This document shows positions 35,193-44,844 of a DNA stretch of 64,000 nucleotides, one piece after another (the first letter of the stretch is position 1; every line of letters begins with the position of its first letter). Source of the DNA: Fischerella sp. PCC 9605 (GTDB taxonomy: Bacteria; Cyanobacteriota; Cyanobacteriia; Cyanobacteriales; Nostocaceae); contig NZ_KI912151.1 in assembly GCF_000517105.1 (NCBI RefSeq), positions 381,799 through 445,798 on the forward strand. Direction: 5' to 3'. The position numbers and the translations under genes are program-made. The notes beneath the pieces were generated by a model that did no database searches, was not told the origin of the DNA, and saw only the letters and a program-made list of their open reading frames with translations.

Positions 35193-35234
35193 GTAGGCTG
35201 TGTTACCTTTCACGGAAACTTGTTAATGTAGAAT
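35193..35234 (+). promoter_or_regulatory. NtcA-activated promoter, distal to devB
   Basis: A perfect NtcA box GTA-N8-TAC (GTAGGCTGTGTTAC, 35193-35206) is followed after exactly 22 bases by TAGAAT (35229-35234), matching the TAN3T -10 element. This is the canonical class II NtcA promoter, which responds to nitrogen shortage. It is about 1.04 kb upstream of devB. Confidence 0.7.
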
Positions 35235-36270
35235 TCATCTAACGAGATTAATAAAATGGAGTAAGATAACAACATTAGGCAGAGGAGCAACATTTTAGCA
35301 GTAGATATGTAAAGACTAATGTTAGGAACTGTAATTAATTGTTGATAGGAGAAAAGCACACAGTCGCGATTGACTCCCATTCAACTCAAATAACTTAACT
35401 AGATATCAGTAGCTTCGCCGTGGCAATAAGTTAAGTATCGCAGTAACGTAACATTGCCTTTAAACTCCACTGCATCTCTTCAACCAGCCAGGTGTATCTA
35501 ATTTAGTTCGTAGTGAAGTGCTACCTTTACGAAAAACCTCTATATATTTAAAGTACTTGCTACAAAAAACTAAAATTAATGACATATTCCACTAAAGTTT
35601 AATTAGTTTTAATAGGTAGATTTTACCTGTTTGATTGTCTATCAATAAATAAATTTATTGGCTCATAACTCATGTATGTGATGAGCTGATTCGATATTGA
35701 TTGAGTTCGTTTTAACTAACTTTATCTATATGTACGCCGTATTTTTTCCCTTTGCAACTTTAATCAAGGTTTATACCAAATTGTGTTCAGATATAGCAAT
35801 CCGTGCCCTCTCCCTCTCCCCTCTCCCAATTTGGGAGAGGGGTGCCGACAGGCGGGGTGAAGGAAGTACTATCTTTGACTGCAACCTAGTATTAATAACA
35901 ACAAAAATATTATCTGGATAAAGGGGCAAAATAATTCAAAATGAACAATTAAAATTTCAAAACTTTGTAGACTTACAAGAAAGTAGCTTAGTTAGTTCTT
36001 AATTTTTCTAACCCTCCGTTAAACTCAAGATTAAATCATAGGAGAGAGCTATTTAATAGCCAGCAGATAGAGAGCGCCATATTGCAAAAAATTGGCATTG
36101 AATTTTATTAATACAAAGATTTTGCAGCGAGAATTTGCATTAAGTAGCTGTTGTTGATTTTTAGTGTCTATCTGTTGGCTAAAAACTCTTTTTGATAAAT
36201 ATAACTATGCCTAATTCACTACTTTTTGCTTCCATTAGCAAATTTCAAACAAAAGGGTAGGTAACATACG
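35235..36270 (+). other. Long untranslated leader / gene-free region upstream of devB
   Basis: If the NtcA promoter is used, transcription would start near 35241 and give a leader of about 1,030 nt. No credible gene lies in it. A 75-codon frame at 35697-35921 is mostly repeat-derived. A palindromic element with CCTCTCCC/GGGAGAGG arms lies at about 35810-35842. Anabaena devBCA is also known for a distal NtcA-dependent start and a long leader. Confidence 0.55.
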
Positions 36271-37566
36271 ATGTCAAGAGCAACAGAACAGTCAACTTTC
36301 AGAGAGCAACCTCAAGCTTTATGGGCGATCGCTATAGCTTTACCATTAACAGTTGCTGCTGGAGTACTGACAATGGCGAAAGTCGAGCAATTAAAACAGA
36401 TCAACGAGCCTACAGTCGCTACGCCAGTTGTGACTAGCATTAATGCGATCGGTCGTTTGGAACCACGCGGAGAAGTGATCAAACTTTCTGCACCGGCAGG
36501 AGTGCAAGGAACATCACGAGTTGAGCAACTTCTTGTCAAAGAGGGAGAGCGTGTTAGAAAAGGTCAAGTAGTTGCTGTTTTGGATAATTTCACCAGCAAC
36601 AAAGCAGCATTGGAAGAAGCAAGAGCGAAAGTGCAAGAGGCTCGTGCCAATTGGACTCAAGTCAGAGTTGGTTTGCCAAAAGACATTCAAGCCCAAAAAG
36701 CAGTTATTGCTCGCCTAGCAGCACAGTTGCGTGGTGAAAGCATTGCTCTGCGAGCCATGATTAATCGCCTAGAAGCTGAATTACAAGGGCAGCAAGATGT
36801 ATTAGGAGCAACTATTGCGCGTATCCAAGCTGAGCAACGCAATGCTTTAGTCGATGCTCGACGCTATGAGATGTTATACAGAGAAGGTGCGATTTCTCAA
36901 CAGGAACGTGACAGGAGACGTCTGGGTGCAGTAACAACTACTGAGCAACTAGCTGAAAGCCAAGCTACACGCAGACAAACGATCGCAACTTTGCAACAGC
37001 AACTAGCAGAAGCCAGAGTTAACCGGGACAAAACCATAGCTATTTTGCGACAGCAAATCGATGAAGAAAAAGCCAGACTGCAAAGACTTTTAGAAGTTCG
37101 CCCCAGTAATTTAGAAATAGTCCAAGCTCAATATTTAAATGCGATCGCGGCTCTGAAAAGGGCAGAAGCACAACTGCGGTTGAGCTATGTAGAAGCACCC
37201 ATGGCCGGAGAAATTTTAAAAATTTATACTAAGGCTGGAGAAACTATGGGTATAAATGGCATTGCTGAGATTGGACGAACCGATCAGATGATTGTTGTTG
37301 CTGAAGTTTCCGAAGATAGTATTGGTAGAGTGCGTCTTGGTCAAGAAGCAACGATCACCAGCGATAATGGAGCTTTTAACGGGGAATTAAAGGGAACTGT
37401 CGCTGAAATTGGCAGAAAAGTTGGCAAGAAAGACGTATTGAATACAGATCCAGCCGCAGATGTAGATGCAAGAGTAGTGGAAGTCAAAATTGCCCTGTCT
37501 CCAGAAGATAGTGCCAAAGTTGCAGCCTTAACTTATGCCAAGGTACGTACTGCCATAAAAATATAA
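36271..37566 (+). CDS. devB: DevB-family membrane fusion protein of an ABC exporter
   Basis: An HlyD/DevB-type adaptor of 431 residues: an N-terminal membrane anchor (ALWAIAIALPLTVAAGVL), lipoyl-like halves (VKEGERVRKGQVVAVLDN and the AGEILKIYTKAGETMG end), a long coiled-coil hairpin (about 110-290), and a beta-barrel region. It links the inner-membrane DevC/DevA transporter to a TolC-like outer-membrane channel. In heterocyst formers this export system moves heterocyst glycolipids. Paralogues exist, so the cargo is not certain. The upstream NtcA promoter supports the nitrogen-regulated role. Confidence 0.88.
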   Translation: MSRATEQSTFREQPQALWAIAIALPLTVAAGVLTMAKVEQLKQINEPTVATPVVTSINAIGRLEPRGEVIKLSAPAGVQGTSRVEQLLVKEGERVRKGQVVAVLDNFTSNKAALEEARAKVQEARANWTQVRVGLPKDIQAQKAVIARLAAQLRGESIALRAMINRLEAELQGQQDVLGATIARIQAEQRNALVDARRYEMLYREGAISQQERDRRRLGAVTTTEQLAESQATRRQTIATLQQQLAEARVNRDKTIAILRQQIDEEKARLQRLLEVRPSNLEIVQAQYLNAIAALKRAEAQLRLSYVEAPMAGEILKIYTKAGETMGINGIAEIGRTDQMIVVAEVSEDSIGRVRLGQEATITSDNGAFNGELKGTVAEIGRKVGKKDVLNTDPAADVDARVVEVKIALSPEDSAKVAALTYAKVRTAIKI

Positions 37567-37666
37567 GAATTTATGAATGATGAAATTTCTTCGAGGTTGA
37601 GATTTTTTCAATCTTAAATTCATTCAAATCATCTCCGTTCCAGAAAAACATTTGGAGACAGACATA

Positions 37667-38833
37667 ATGTTTGGCATGTTTGGCGATAAATTACCTTTAG
37701 CATGGCTACAACTAAAGCGAGAAAAAACACGCCTCGCTGTGGCACTTGCAGGAATTGCCTTTGCTGACATTTTGATGTTTATGCAACTCGGTTTTCGAGA
37801 TTCTTTGTATTACAGTAATGTTCGTTTTCATAACAGTTTGCAGGGTGACATAGTTTTAACCAATCCTAAATCTAGCGCCTTACTGTCTATGAAAAGTTTT
37901 TCTCAGCGACGGCTTTATAAGGCTTTAGATTTACAAGCAGTCAAATCCGTACATCCTATATATTTGGACTACACGAGTTGGAAAAATCCCGTCACTGGCA
38001 TCCCTCGCAACCTACTTGTAATTGGTATAAATCCAGCATCTAATATCTTAAAAATGCCAGGTATTGAGGAAAATTTAGATAAACTTAAATTACCAGATGT
38101 GGTTTTATACGATAGGTCTTCTCGACAGGAATACGGACCAATTGCTACTACATTTGACCAAGGTAATCTTGTAACAGCAGAAGTCAGGAGAAGGCTAATC
38201 AAAGTAGGAGGATTATTTACTCTAGGTGCATCATTTGGCGCAGACGGTAATTTAGTGACTAGCGATCTTAACTTTTTACGAATATTCAATAATCGCCAGC
38301 GGGGATTAATTGATATCGGTCTGATTAGATTAAAACCGGGAGCAGATGCAACAGTTGTTGCTAAAGACTTGAGGAATTATTTACCTCCAGATGTGAAAGT
38401 TTTAACCAAACAAGAATTTATTGACCAAGAAAGAAATTTCTGGGCAAGTAGTACGGCAATTGGCTTTATCTTCACTTTAGGAACAATCATGGGCTTCATT
38501 GTCGGAACTGTGATTGTTTATCAAATACTTTATACCGAAGTGGCAGATCATTTAGTTGAATATGCCACTCTCAAAGCAATAGGTTATGCACAAAAATATT
38601 TACTGATTGTGATTCTGCAAGAAGCTTTGATTTTGGCTCTTTTAGGATATATACCAGGATTTGCTTTTTCTTTATTTTTGTATCAAAGAGCGAGAGAAGC
38701 AACACTATTACCAGTATTTATGACCTTTACACGCGCTCTACAAGTGCTAATTTTGACGATTTTAATGTGTTTTATTTCTGGTGCGATCGCCGTACGTAAA
38801 TTGCGATATGCTGACCCAGCGGACATTTTTTAA
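37667..38833 (+). CDS. devC: DevC-family ABC exporter permease
   Basis: MacB/FtsX-type permease, 388 residues. Membrane helices are at about 22-42 and three at the C-terminal end (FIFTLGTIMGFIVGTVIVYQIL, YLLIVILQEALILALLGYIPG, ALQVLILTILMCFISGAIAV) around a large periplasmic domain. It starts at ATG 37667, with GGAG 10 bases before it; the frame is open further up. The final KLRYADPADIF is typical of DevC. It forms the transport channel with DevA and DevB. Confidence 0.9.
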   Translation: MFGMFGDKLPLAWLQLKREKTRLAVALAGIAFADILMFMQLGFRDSLYYSNVRFHNSLQGDIVLTNPKSSALLSMKSFSQRRLYKALDLQAVKSVHPIYLDYTSWKNPVTGIPRNLLVIGINPASNILKMPGIEENLDKLKLPDVVLYDRSSRQEYGPIATTFDQGNLVTAEVRRRLIKVGGLFTLGASFGADGNLVTSDLNFLRIFNNRQRGLIDIGLIRLKPGADATVVAKDLRNYLPPDVKVLTKQEFIDQERNFWASSTAIGFIFTLGTIMGFIVGTVIVYQILYTEVADHLVEYATLKAIGYAQKYLLIVILQEALILALLGYIPGFAFSLFLYQRAREATLLPVFMTFTRALQVLILTILMCFISGAIAVRKLRYADPADIF

Positions 38834-38943
38834 ATTATGAATTATGAATTATGAATTATGAATTAAATGAGAAATAATTAATGATTAATAATAACAATAT
38901 ATATATATTCCAGCTACTAACTACTAACCACTAACCACTGTAC

Positions 38944-39008
38944 GGGCGAAGCATTTGTACGAAGATATTTCGTTTTGATGGAAAGATACCCATACAAATG
39001 CTTCGCCC
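38944..39008. repeat. MITE-like inverted repeat GGGCGAAGCATTTGTA
   Basis: Arms of 16 bases at 38944-38959 and 38993-39008 are perfect complements (GGGCGAAGCATTTGTA with TACAAATGCTTCGCCC). It lies in the devC-devA gap among ACTAACC repeats and, at 38834-38870, ATGAATT repeats. Confidence 0.8.
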
Positions 39009-39049
39009 CTACCCACTAACCACTAACAACCAACAACCAACCACTAACC

Positions 39050-39781
39050 ATGATAAAAGAACCTGTAATTTCTATTCAACATCTCAACCACTATTACGGC
39101 AAAGGTGCACTGAGGAGACAAATTTTATTTGATATTAGTTTGGAAATTTATCCAGGAGAAATTGTACTCATGACTGGTCCATCAGGATCGGGTAAAACAA
39201 CGTTACTAAGTTTGATCGGTGGTTTGCGGTCTGTTCAAGAAGGAAGTTTAAGGTTTTTAGGTGAAGAATTATATAGAGCTAGCCAAACAAAATTAGTCAA
39301 TCTTCGGCGTAAGATTGGTTATATTTTTCAAGCTCACAACTTATTGGAGTTCTTAACCGCAAGGCAAAATGTGCAAATGGCGGTAGAACTGAATAAGTAT
39401 ATTTCTCAGCAAGAAGCTATTGCGAAATCAGAAAGAATATTGAGGGCTGTTGGTTTAGGGCCACGAATTAACTATTACCCAGATAGTCTTTCTGGGGGAC
39501 AAAAACAAAGAATAGCGATCGCCCGCGCCTTGGTAAATAGTCCCGCACTAGTGTTAGCAGACGAACCCACAGCAGCTTTAGACAAACAATCAGGACGGGA
39601 TGTTGTGGAATTGATGCAGCGTCTTGCCAAGGAACAGGGAACTTCTATTTTGTTGGTGACTCACGATAACCGTATTTTAGACATAGCCGATCGCATTGTG
39701 GAAATGGAAGACGGTGTTCTAGTCCGTCAGTCTCAAACTGCATTTGTAAGTTCCGAGCCAGGAGCGAGAAACAAAAACTAA
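39050..39781 (+). CDS. devA: DevA-family ABC exporter ATPase
   Basis: A MacB/LolD-type ATPase of 243 residues with Walker A GPSGSGKTT, Q-loop IFQAHNLL, signature LSGGQKQR, Walker B LVLADEPT and H-loop VTHD. It powers the DevBC exporter. The 216-base gap behind devC, filled with repeats, is longer than in the typical operon, so co-transcription is likely but not certain. Confidence 0.9.
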   Translation: MIKEPVISIQHLNHYYGKGALRRQILFDISLEIYPGEIVLMTGPSGSGKTTLLSLIGGLRSVQEGSLRFLGEELYRASQTKLVNLRRKIGYIFQAHNLLEFLTARQNVQMAVELNKYISQQEAIAKSERILRAVGLGPRINYYPDSLSGGQKQRIAIARALVNSPALVLADEPTAALDKQSGRDVVELMQRLAKEQGTSILLVTHDNRILDIADRIVEMEDGVLVRQSQTAFVSSEPGARNKN

Positions 39782-39791
39782 CTTATATGCC

Positions 39792-40892
39792 CTAACTTCT
39801 CACACCTAACATTTGCCTTCTAACAAGAGCATGGCCAGATTGAACATCAAACCAGTGAATATCTTCAGGGGGCAATGCCAGTGTAATATCCTCGCCACTC
39901 CAATTTTGGTCTGTTGGTAACAAAGCACGTACCGTAATCGCTCCGGTTTGTGAACCCTCAACTCTGACACTGACCAAATAATGCATACCCAAGTTTTCCA
40001 CTAGATACACTCGCCCTCGGATAGTCTGGGTATCACCTGGTTGGGCAATGCGGACGTTTTCTGGACGGATTCCCAGGATAATCTCGGGTGGTACAGTTGG
40101 TATATCTGGGAGAAGCACTTGGAAGTTGCCCAGTATCGCGTATCTTCCTTTACAAGGTAGAGTCAGTAAATTCATTTGCGGACTGCCAACAAATCCAGCC
40201 ACAAATAGATTAGCTGGATGATTATAGATGCGCTCGGGCGGGTCAAGTTGCTGTACGTAGCCATTGTTGAGCAAAGCCACTTTCGTGGAGAGCGTCATCG
40301 CTTCTGTTTGGTCGTGGGTGACGTAGACAACTGGCACTTTTTGTGCTGCAAAAATTTGCTTGAGATCGGCTCGGACTCGTTCGCGCAGCAGTGCATCCAG
40401 GTTACTTAAAGGTTCATCCAGCAGGTACACATTAGCATTACGCACTAAGGCCCGACCGACTGCAACCCTCTGCCGTTGACCTCCAGACATCTGACCAGGC
40501 TTACGGTTCATTAACTCTTCTAATCCTAAAACTTCTGCCACTTCTGCCACTCGCCGTTTAATTTCTGCTGATGGTACTTTTTTCAGCCTGAGTCCAGAAG
40601 CGAGGTTTTCGTACACCGTCATGTGGGGATAGAGTGCATAGCTTTGGAATACCATCGCGATGTTGCGATCGGCTGCTCGCTTATGGGTGACATCCACATC
40701 CCCGATCTTGATCTGACCGCGAGTAGGTTCCTCAAGACCCGCGATCATGCGTAGGACGGTAGATTTGCCACAGCCTGAAGGGCCAAGTAAAGTCAGAAAC
40801 TCATCGTTATCTACAGTTAAGCTAACGTCTTTGACAGGGACGATTTTGGGACTATAGGTTTTATTCAAGTTTGTGAGTTCGAGTTTAGCCAT
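39792..40892 (-). CDS. Sugar ABC transporter ATPase (MalK/UgpC type)
   Basis: CUT1-family ATPase, 366 residues. Walker A GPSGCGKST, Q-loop VFQSYALYPHMTVYEN, signature MSGGQRQR, Walker B VYLLDEPLSNLDA and VTHDQTEA, then a C-terminal TOBE/MOP regulatory region (LGIRPENVRIA). Last gene of a four-gene importer set (binding protein, two permeases, ATPase). The ATPase may be shared with other importers. In cyanobacteria such sets carry disaccharides or glucosylglycerol; the sugar cannot be read from sequence. Confidence 0.92.
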   Translation of the reverse strand: MAKLELTNLNKTYSPKIVPVKDVSLTVDNDEFLTLLGPSGCGKSTVLRMIAGLEEPTRGQIKIGDVDVTHKRAADRNIAMVFQSYALYPHMTVYENLASGLRLKKVPSAEIKRRVAEVAEVLGLEELMNRKPGQMSGGQRQRVAVGRALVRNANVYLLDEPLSNLDALLRERVRADLKQIFAAQKVPVVYVTHDQTEAMTLSTKVALLNNGYVQQLDPPERIYNHPANLFVAGFVGSPQMNLLTLPCKGRYAILGNFQVLLPDIPTVPPEIILGIRPENVRIAQPGDTQTIRGRVYLVENLGMHYLVSVRVEGSQTGAITVRALLPTDQNWSGEDITLALPPEDIHWFDVQSGHALVRRQMLGVRS

Positions 40893-40900
40893 TTTTATTT

Positions 40901-41785
40901 TTATCCTTTGACAGCACCAGCGGTAAGACCTTGAACAATCCTGCGCTGGAAAAACAAAACTAGTAAAACCAGGGGTAACGTCCCCACGACAGTAGCAGCG
41001 GCGATGGGACCGTAGGGAATTTCATATACTGTGGCACCACCCAACTGAGCAGCAGCAACGGGAATTGTCTTCAATTCTTCACGAGTCATAAACGTGAGAG
41101 CGAAGATAAACTCGTTCCAGGCAAAAATAAAGGTGAGAATTCCAGTAGTCACCAAGGCGGGAAGGGTCATAGGCAACACGATTTGCCATAGTAGTTGAAA
41201 GGTGTTGTAGCCATCGACCCTAGCAGAATCTTCCAAATCTTTTGGCAATTGTTGGAAAAAGCTTCTGAGTACTAGAATTGTCAGCGGTAAATTGATGGCA
41301 GTGTAGGGTATAATCAGCGCCAGATAGTTGTTGCCCAGTCTGAGCGCTTGGATAACTTCCAAAAGCCCCAAGAACAACAGAATTCCAGGAAATAAGGTCA
41401 CGATTAGAACGCTGGCGAGGATAACTCGTCCACCCCAAGGGCGTAAGCGTGCGAGGGCATAAGCAGCCGGTGCTCCGATCGCTAAAGCTAAAGCTGTAGA
41501 AGTAATCGACACAAAGGCGCTGTTGAAGATGTAGCGCCAAAATGGGCGACGGGTGAATAACTCAATGTAGTGATTGAAAGTGAATCGCGTCGGGAAATAG
41601 ACAGTAGGAACGGCGGCAATATCTTCATTCACTTTAAACGAGGTCAGCAATTGCCATAGGGCTGGCGCTAAGCTGAATAGCACTACTAATGCAATTGCTA
41701 TTGGCAGCAAGATTTTCTTCCAAGAAAACCTGGTTCCCTCTGTTCGTTTTGGGGTCGCCGGAGGTGCTTGTGGAGTTACACTCAT
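40901..41785 (-). CDS. Sugar ABC transporter permease (MalG type)
   Basis: Six membrane helices in 294 residues. The ATPase-docking EAA loop reads EDSARVDGYNTFQLLWQIVLPM, and LFALTF-like C-terminal helices follow (TGILTFIFAWNEFIFALTF). It ends 8 bases before the ATPase and starts 3 bases after the other permease, so these genes form one operon. Confidence 0.92.
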   Translation of the reverse strand: MSVTPQAPPATPKRTEGTRFSWKKILLPIAIALVVLFSLAPALWQLLTSFKVNEDIAAVPTVYFPTRFTFNHYIELFTRRPFWRYIFNSAFVSITSTALALAIGAPAAYALARLRPWGGRVILASVLIVTLFPGILLFLGLLEVIQALRLGNNYLALIIPYTAINLPLTILVLRSFFQQLPKDLEDSARVDGYNTFQLLWQIVLPMTLPALVTTGILTFIFAWNEFIFALTFMTREELKTIPVAAAQLGGATVYEIPYGPIAAATVVGTLPLVLLVLFFQRRIVQGLTAGAVKG

Positions 41786-41788
41786 GGG

Positions 41789-42697
41789 TTAAATGGCTCC
41801 TGTTCTGGCACGGTATTTGTTAAGCAAGAAACTAGCGATCGCCACCGCAGCAATCAAGATCAAAAATGTCACCACTACGAGGGCTGCTCCATAACCAAAA
41901 TCTAAGTAGCGCATCACTGTAGAGTAGATGTACAATGACACGACTTCTGTAGCACCACCAGGGCCACCCCCGGTCATCACAGCAATCAAGTCGAAAATCC
42001 CGAAAGCTTGAGCAAAGCGAAATAGCACTGCGATGAGAATTTGTGGCAACAGCAGCGGCAAGGTAATATTGCGGAAGTTTTGCCAAGCGTTTGCCCCATC
42101 GACCGAGTAGGCTTCATAGAGGTCTTTTGGTATCGACTGCAAGCCAGCCAACAGCAGGATACTGATAAAGGGCGTAGTTTTCCAAACATCAGCAAAAATC
42201 ACTGCGATCATTGCTAGCGTTGGATCTCCCAACCAGTTAATCCCAGTCTCAATCAGTCCCAGCCGCCGCAGAATATCGTTCACAACCCCAAACTGGTCGT
42301 TAAAAATCCAAGCCCATGCCAGACCAATCAGAGCGGTAGGCAAAGCCCAAGGTAAAATGGCGATCGTACGCACTACGCCCCGTCCAAAAAACGCCTGATT
42401 GAGAACTAGGGCAATCAAGAGTCCTAGCAGTAGTTCTGAGACAACGGATGCTGTTGTGAACACGGTCGTTGCCCATAAACTCTGCCAGAAACGACCATCC
42501 CCCGCCATCCGCACATAATTGTCCAAACCAGAGAATACGGGTTGTAACTCCGTTCCCAGGTTCCTAGTAAATACACTTAACCAGAATGCTCGTAAAATCG
42601 GGTAGGCAAATACAAACAACAGCAGCAGTAATGCGGGTGTAAGTAAGATCCATGCTGTCCGTTGTTCCCGACCTCGGAGTGTATGTAAATTAGTCAT
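41789..42697 (-). CDS. Sugar ABC transporter permease (MalF type)
   Basis: Six membrane helices in 302 residues. The EAA loop is YEAYSVDGANAWQNFRNITLPL, and GGPGGATEVVSLYIY precedes the last helices, a motif of the MalF/UgpA group. It is the partner of the MalG-type permease next to it. Confidence 0.92.
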   Translation of the reverse strand: MTNLHTLRGREQRTAWILLTPALLLLLFVFAYPILRAFWLSVFTRNLGTELQPVFSGLDNYVRMAGDGRFWQSLWATTVFTTASVVSELLLGLLIALVLNQAFFGRGVVRTIAILPWALPTALIGLAWAWIFNDQFGVVNDILRRLGLIETGINWLGDPTLAMIAVIFADVWKTTPFISILLLAGLQSIPKDLYEAYSVDGANAWQNFRNITLPLLLPQILIAVLFRFAQAFGIFDLIAVMTGGGPGGATEVVSLYIYSTVMRYLDFGYGAALVVVTFLILIAAVAIASFLLNKYRARTGAI

Positions 42698-42780
42698 TGG
42701 TCATTTGTCATTGGTCATTTGTCATTGGGCATTGGGCATTGGATTTTTCTATTCCCTGTTAAGAGTTCCCTGTTCCCGCT
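42698..42780. repeat. TCATTTG and GGGCATT repeats between importer genes
   Basis: Units such as TCATTTGTCATTGG and GGGCATTGGGCATT, then TTCCCTGTTCCC-type units, lie between the binding protein gene and the permeases. Confidence 0.7.
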
Positions 42781-42782
42781 CC

Positions 42783-44096
42783 CTAGCCCCTAGTACCTAG
42801 CAGTCGGCGCGTTTCAGCAGCAGCAGCTTGCATTGCTCGTTCAGGATTCATCCGGCCGGCTAGCGCGGCACTGAGATAACGCTGCAAAATATCTGAGGTC
42901 TGAGCGTATTGGGCGATCGGCGGACGTAAAACTGCATTGTCCACGACCTCCAGTAACTGTGGATAGTGGGGGTATTTGGCAACAATCTCTGGGTCTGTAA
43001 ACAAATCCCGGCGACTTGGTACAAAGCCCGCAGTCAAAATGAATCGGCGCTGTGCCTCTTTACTGGTAAAATACTGAATTGCTTTCCAAGCCTCTTCGGG
43101 ATGTCTAGAAGTTTTAGCAATCCCTAAACCCCAGCCCCCTAGGCAAGCTGCCCCAGTCTTACCAGGAGCATGAACCATCGGTTTAATCGCAATTTTGCCT
43201 TGGATTGGCGAACCTTTTGCCTGGGCTAAAGGCCATGCATAGGGCCAGCTCCGTAAAAACGCCACTTGACCACTTTGGAACAAGCGCCGGGTGTCTTCTT
43301 CTTGGTAGGTCGTAACTCCAGGAGGAGAAACACCTTCCCTGACGGTACTACGCAGAAACTCAATAGCTCGTAAGGTTTCTGGTCGATCTAGTCCTACTTC
43401 GAGCGTGTCGGGATTAACCCAGAAGCCACCAAAGCCATCGAGGACTTCCACAAACATCGCCACGAGTCCTTCATATTGGCGACCCTGCCAAACATAGCCC
43501 CAATTCACCTCGTCTTTCTTTTGCAAGGTTTGGGAGATTCGCATCAAGTCCTCAAAGGTTTCTGGCGGTTTCAATCCTGCTTCTTTGATTAAATCTTCCC
43601 GGTAGTAGAGCATTCCCACGTCGGAACGCATGGGGATTCGGTACAGCTTGTCCTGATAGCGTCCCCCCTCTACATCCTTAGGTGAAAATGCTGCCAACTC
43701 CTCTTTGGAAATGCGATCGTCTAGGGGTAGCAACCATCTAGCAGCAGCAAACTTGGGTGTCCAGATGACGTCCATATTGACCAGGTCATAAGGGGATTCA
43801 CCCAAGATAAAAGATGAAGTATACAGGTCTTCGAGCAAATTTGTGGCATTGGGCCCTTCAACAAGGTTAATGCGAATGCCTGGGTTCTTAGCCTCGAAGT
43901 CTCTAATCAAACCCTGTCTCCAAGGTTGGGCATCAGGGGCAGTAATTAACATATTGAGGGTAACTGGTCGCTGCGAGAGTGCTACCCAACTGAACAATAT
44001 GATACCCAACAGAGTTGCCAGAAAAACCCCTATATGCAAAAAACTTTGTTTTTGTATGAATTTTTGCAGCTTGTTGATTGGCTTTCGGTACAACAT
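42783..44096 (-). CDS. Sugar ABC transporter substrate-binding protein
   Basis: Family 1 extracellular binding protein of about 437 residues. An N-terminal hydrophobic segment (LHIGVFLATLLGIILFSWVAL) is an uncleaved anchor or signal, without a clear lipobox. The mature part has NMLITAPDAQPWRQGLIRDFEAKNPGI, DVIWTPKFAAARWLLPLDD and GGWGLGIAKTSRHPEEAWKAI, characteristic of CUT1 binding proteins. It captures the sugar outside the cytoplasmic membrane for the downstream permeases. Two in-frame ATGs are near the start; the second (44096) is preferred. Confidence 0.9.
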   Translation of the reverse strand: MLYRKPINKLQKFIQKQSFLHIGVFLATLLGIILFSWVALSQRPVTLNMLITAPDAQPWRQGLIRDFEAKNPGIRINLVEGPNATNLLEDLYTSSFILGESPYDLVNMDVIWTPKFAAARWLLPLDDRISKEELAAFSPKDVEGGRYQDKLYRIPMRSDVGMLYYREDLIKEAGLKPPETFEDLMRISQTLQKKDEVNWGYVWQGRQYEGLVAMFVEVLDGFGGFWVNPDTLEVGLDRPETLRAIEFLRSTVREGVSPPGVTTYQEEDTRRLFQSGQVAFLRSWPYAWPLAQAKGSPIQGKIAIKPMVHAPGKTGAACLGGWGLGIAKTSRHPEEAWKAIQYFTSKEAQRRFILTAGFVPSRRDLFTDPEIVAKYPHYPQLLEVVDNAVLRPPIAQYAQTSDILQRYLSAALAGRMNPERAMQAAAAETRRLLGTRG

Positions 44097-44479
44097 TATC
44101 AATGTAGCGATCGCTAGTGGTAATCATTATTGGGAAATGAAAACATGGAATACCTTAAAAAGGATGATTTTGTGTTAACTTGTAGCAAATATGCTTAAAC
44201 AATGAACAAAAATTTCAAAAAACTTAAAATTAATCTGGCTTAAAAATTACGCAAAGCCGCTTCATTGTAAATAAGCGTAAAATTTTGCTAACAACTTGCA
44301 AACATACAGCAGCCCCTTCAAGAAGGAATAAACTATTTACTCATACAGTTGAAAGCTACTGTTATAGATGTAAATTAATTTCTTCTTAATTAACTCAGCA
44401 ACTTTCTAAAGATAGAGGTAGCTAAAAGAAATCACTTCCTCAAGTGGTAGTACTCCACCACACTAATTTTGATAGATTT

Positions 44480-44525
44480 GTAGTGAGGGCTTTAGCCCTC
44501 ATTTAAGTACTAAAGTACTTACTAC
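44480..44525. repeat. Double-hairpin palindrome (GTAGTGAGGGC ... ACTAC)
   Basis: Outer arms GTAGT/ACTAC enclose two hairpins, GAGGGC-TTTA-GCCCTC and AAGTAC-TAAA-GTACTT, each with a four-base TA-rich loop. It lies in the 700-base gap between the binding protein and the DUF2808 gene, where no gene is seen. Confidence 0.7.
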
Positions 44526-44844
44526 AAACTTTCTTAGCCTGTCATAATCTTTGTAGCAGACTAGTAGAAGATTTTTAGTTTTTATAGAAATGCTTTCCAA
44601 TGCTTAAAAGTTTACTATTTTAGCTAAAGTTTTAAAGCTAAAATACTCAATTATTCTATTTCCGAATAGCTAGACCACTGGTGGCTACTAGGGCTGATGA
44701 ATTTCTGCAAAGAAACTCAATATAAATTTAGCCCACAGAAATAAATGCCTGGGGCTAAACCTAGACGCCCTCTAGACAATTGGAAGCAGGGTAGGGAGTG
44801 AGGACTTTTACGATCAATGATGAACCGGATTTGATCGCAAAAGT

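Noticed and set aside
35697-35921. 75-codon frame in the devB leader
   Set aside because: Its C-terminal part is a translated CCTCTCCC/GGGAGAGG palindrome; composition and lack of ribosome site argue against a gene.
36255-36268. GTA-N7-TAC next to the devB ATG as an NtcA box
   Set aside because: Spacing is one base short of the consensus and it overlaps the ribosome-binding region; the distal perfect box is far better.
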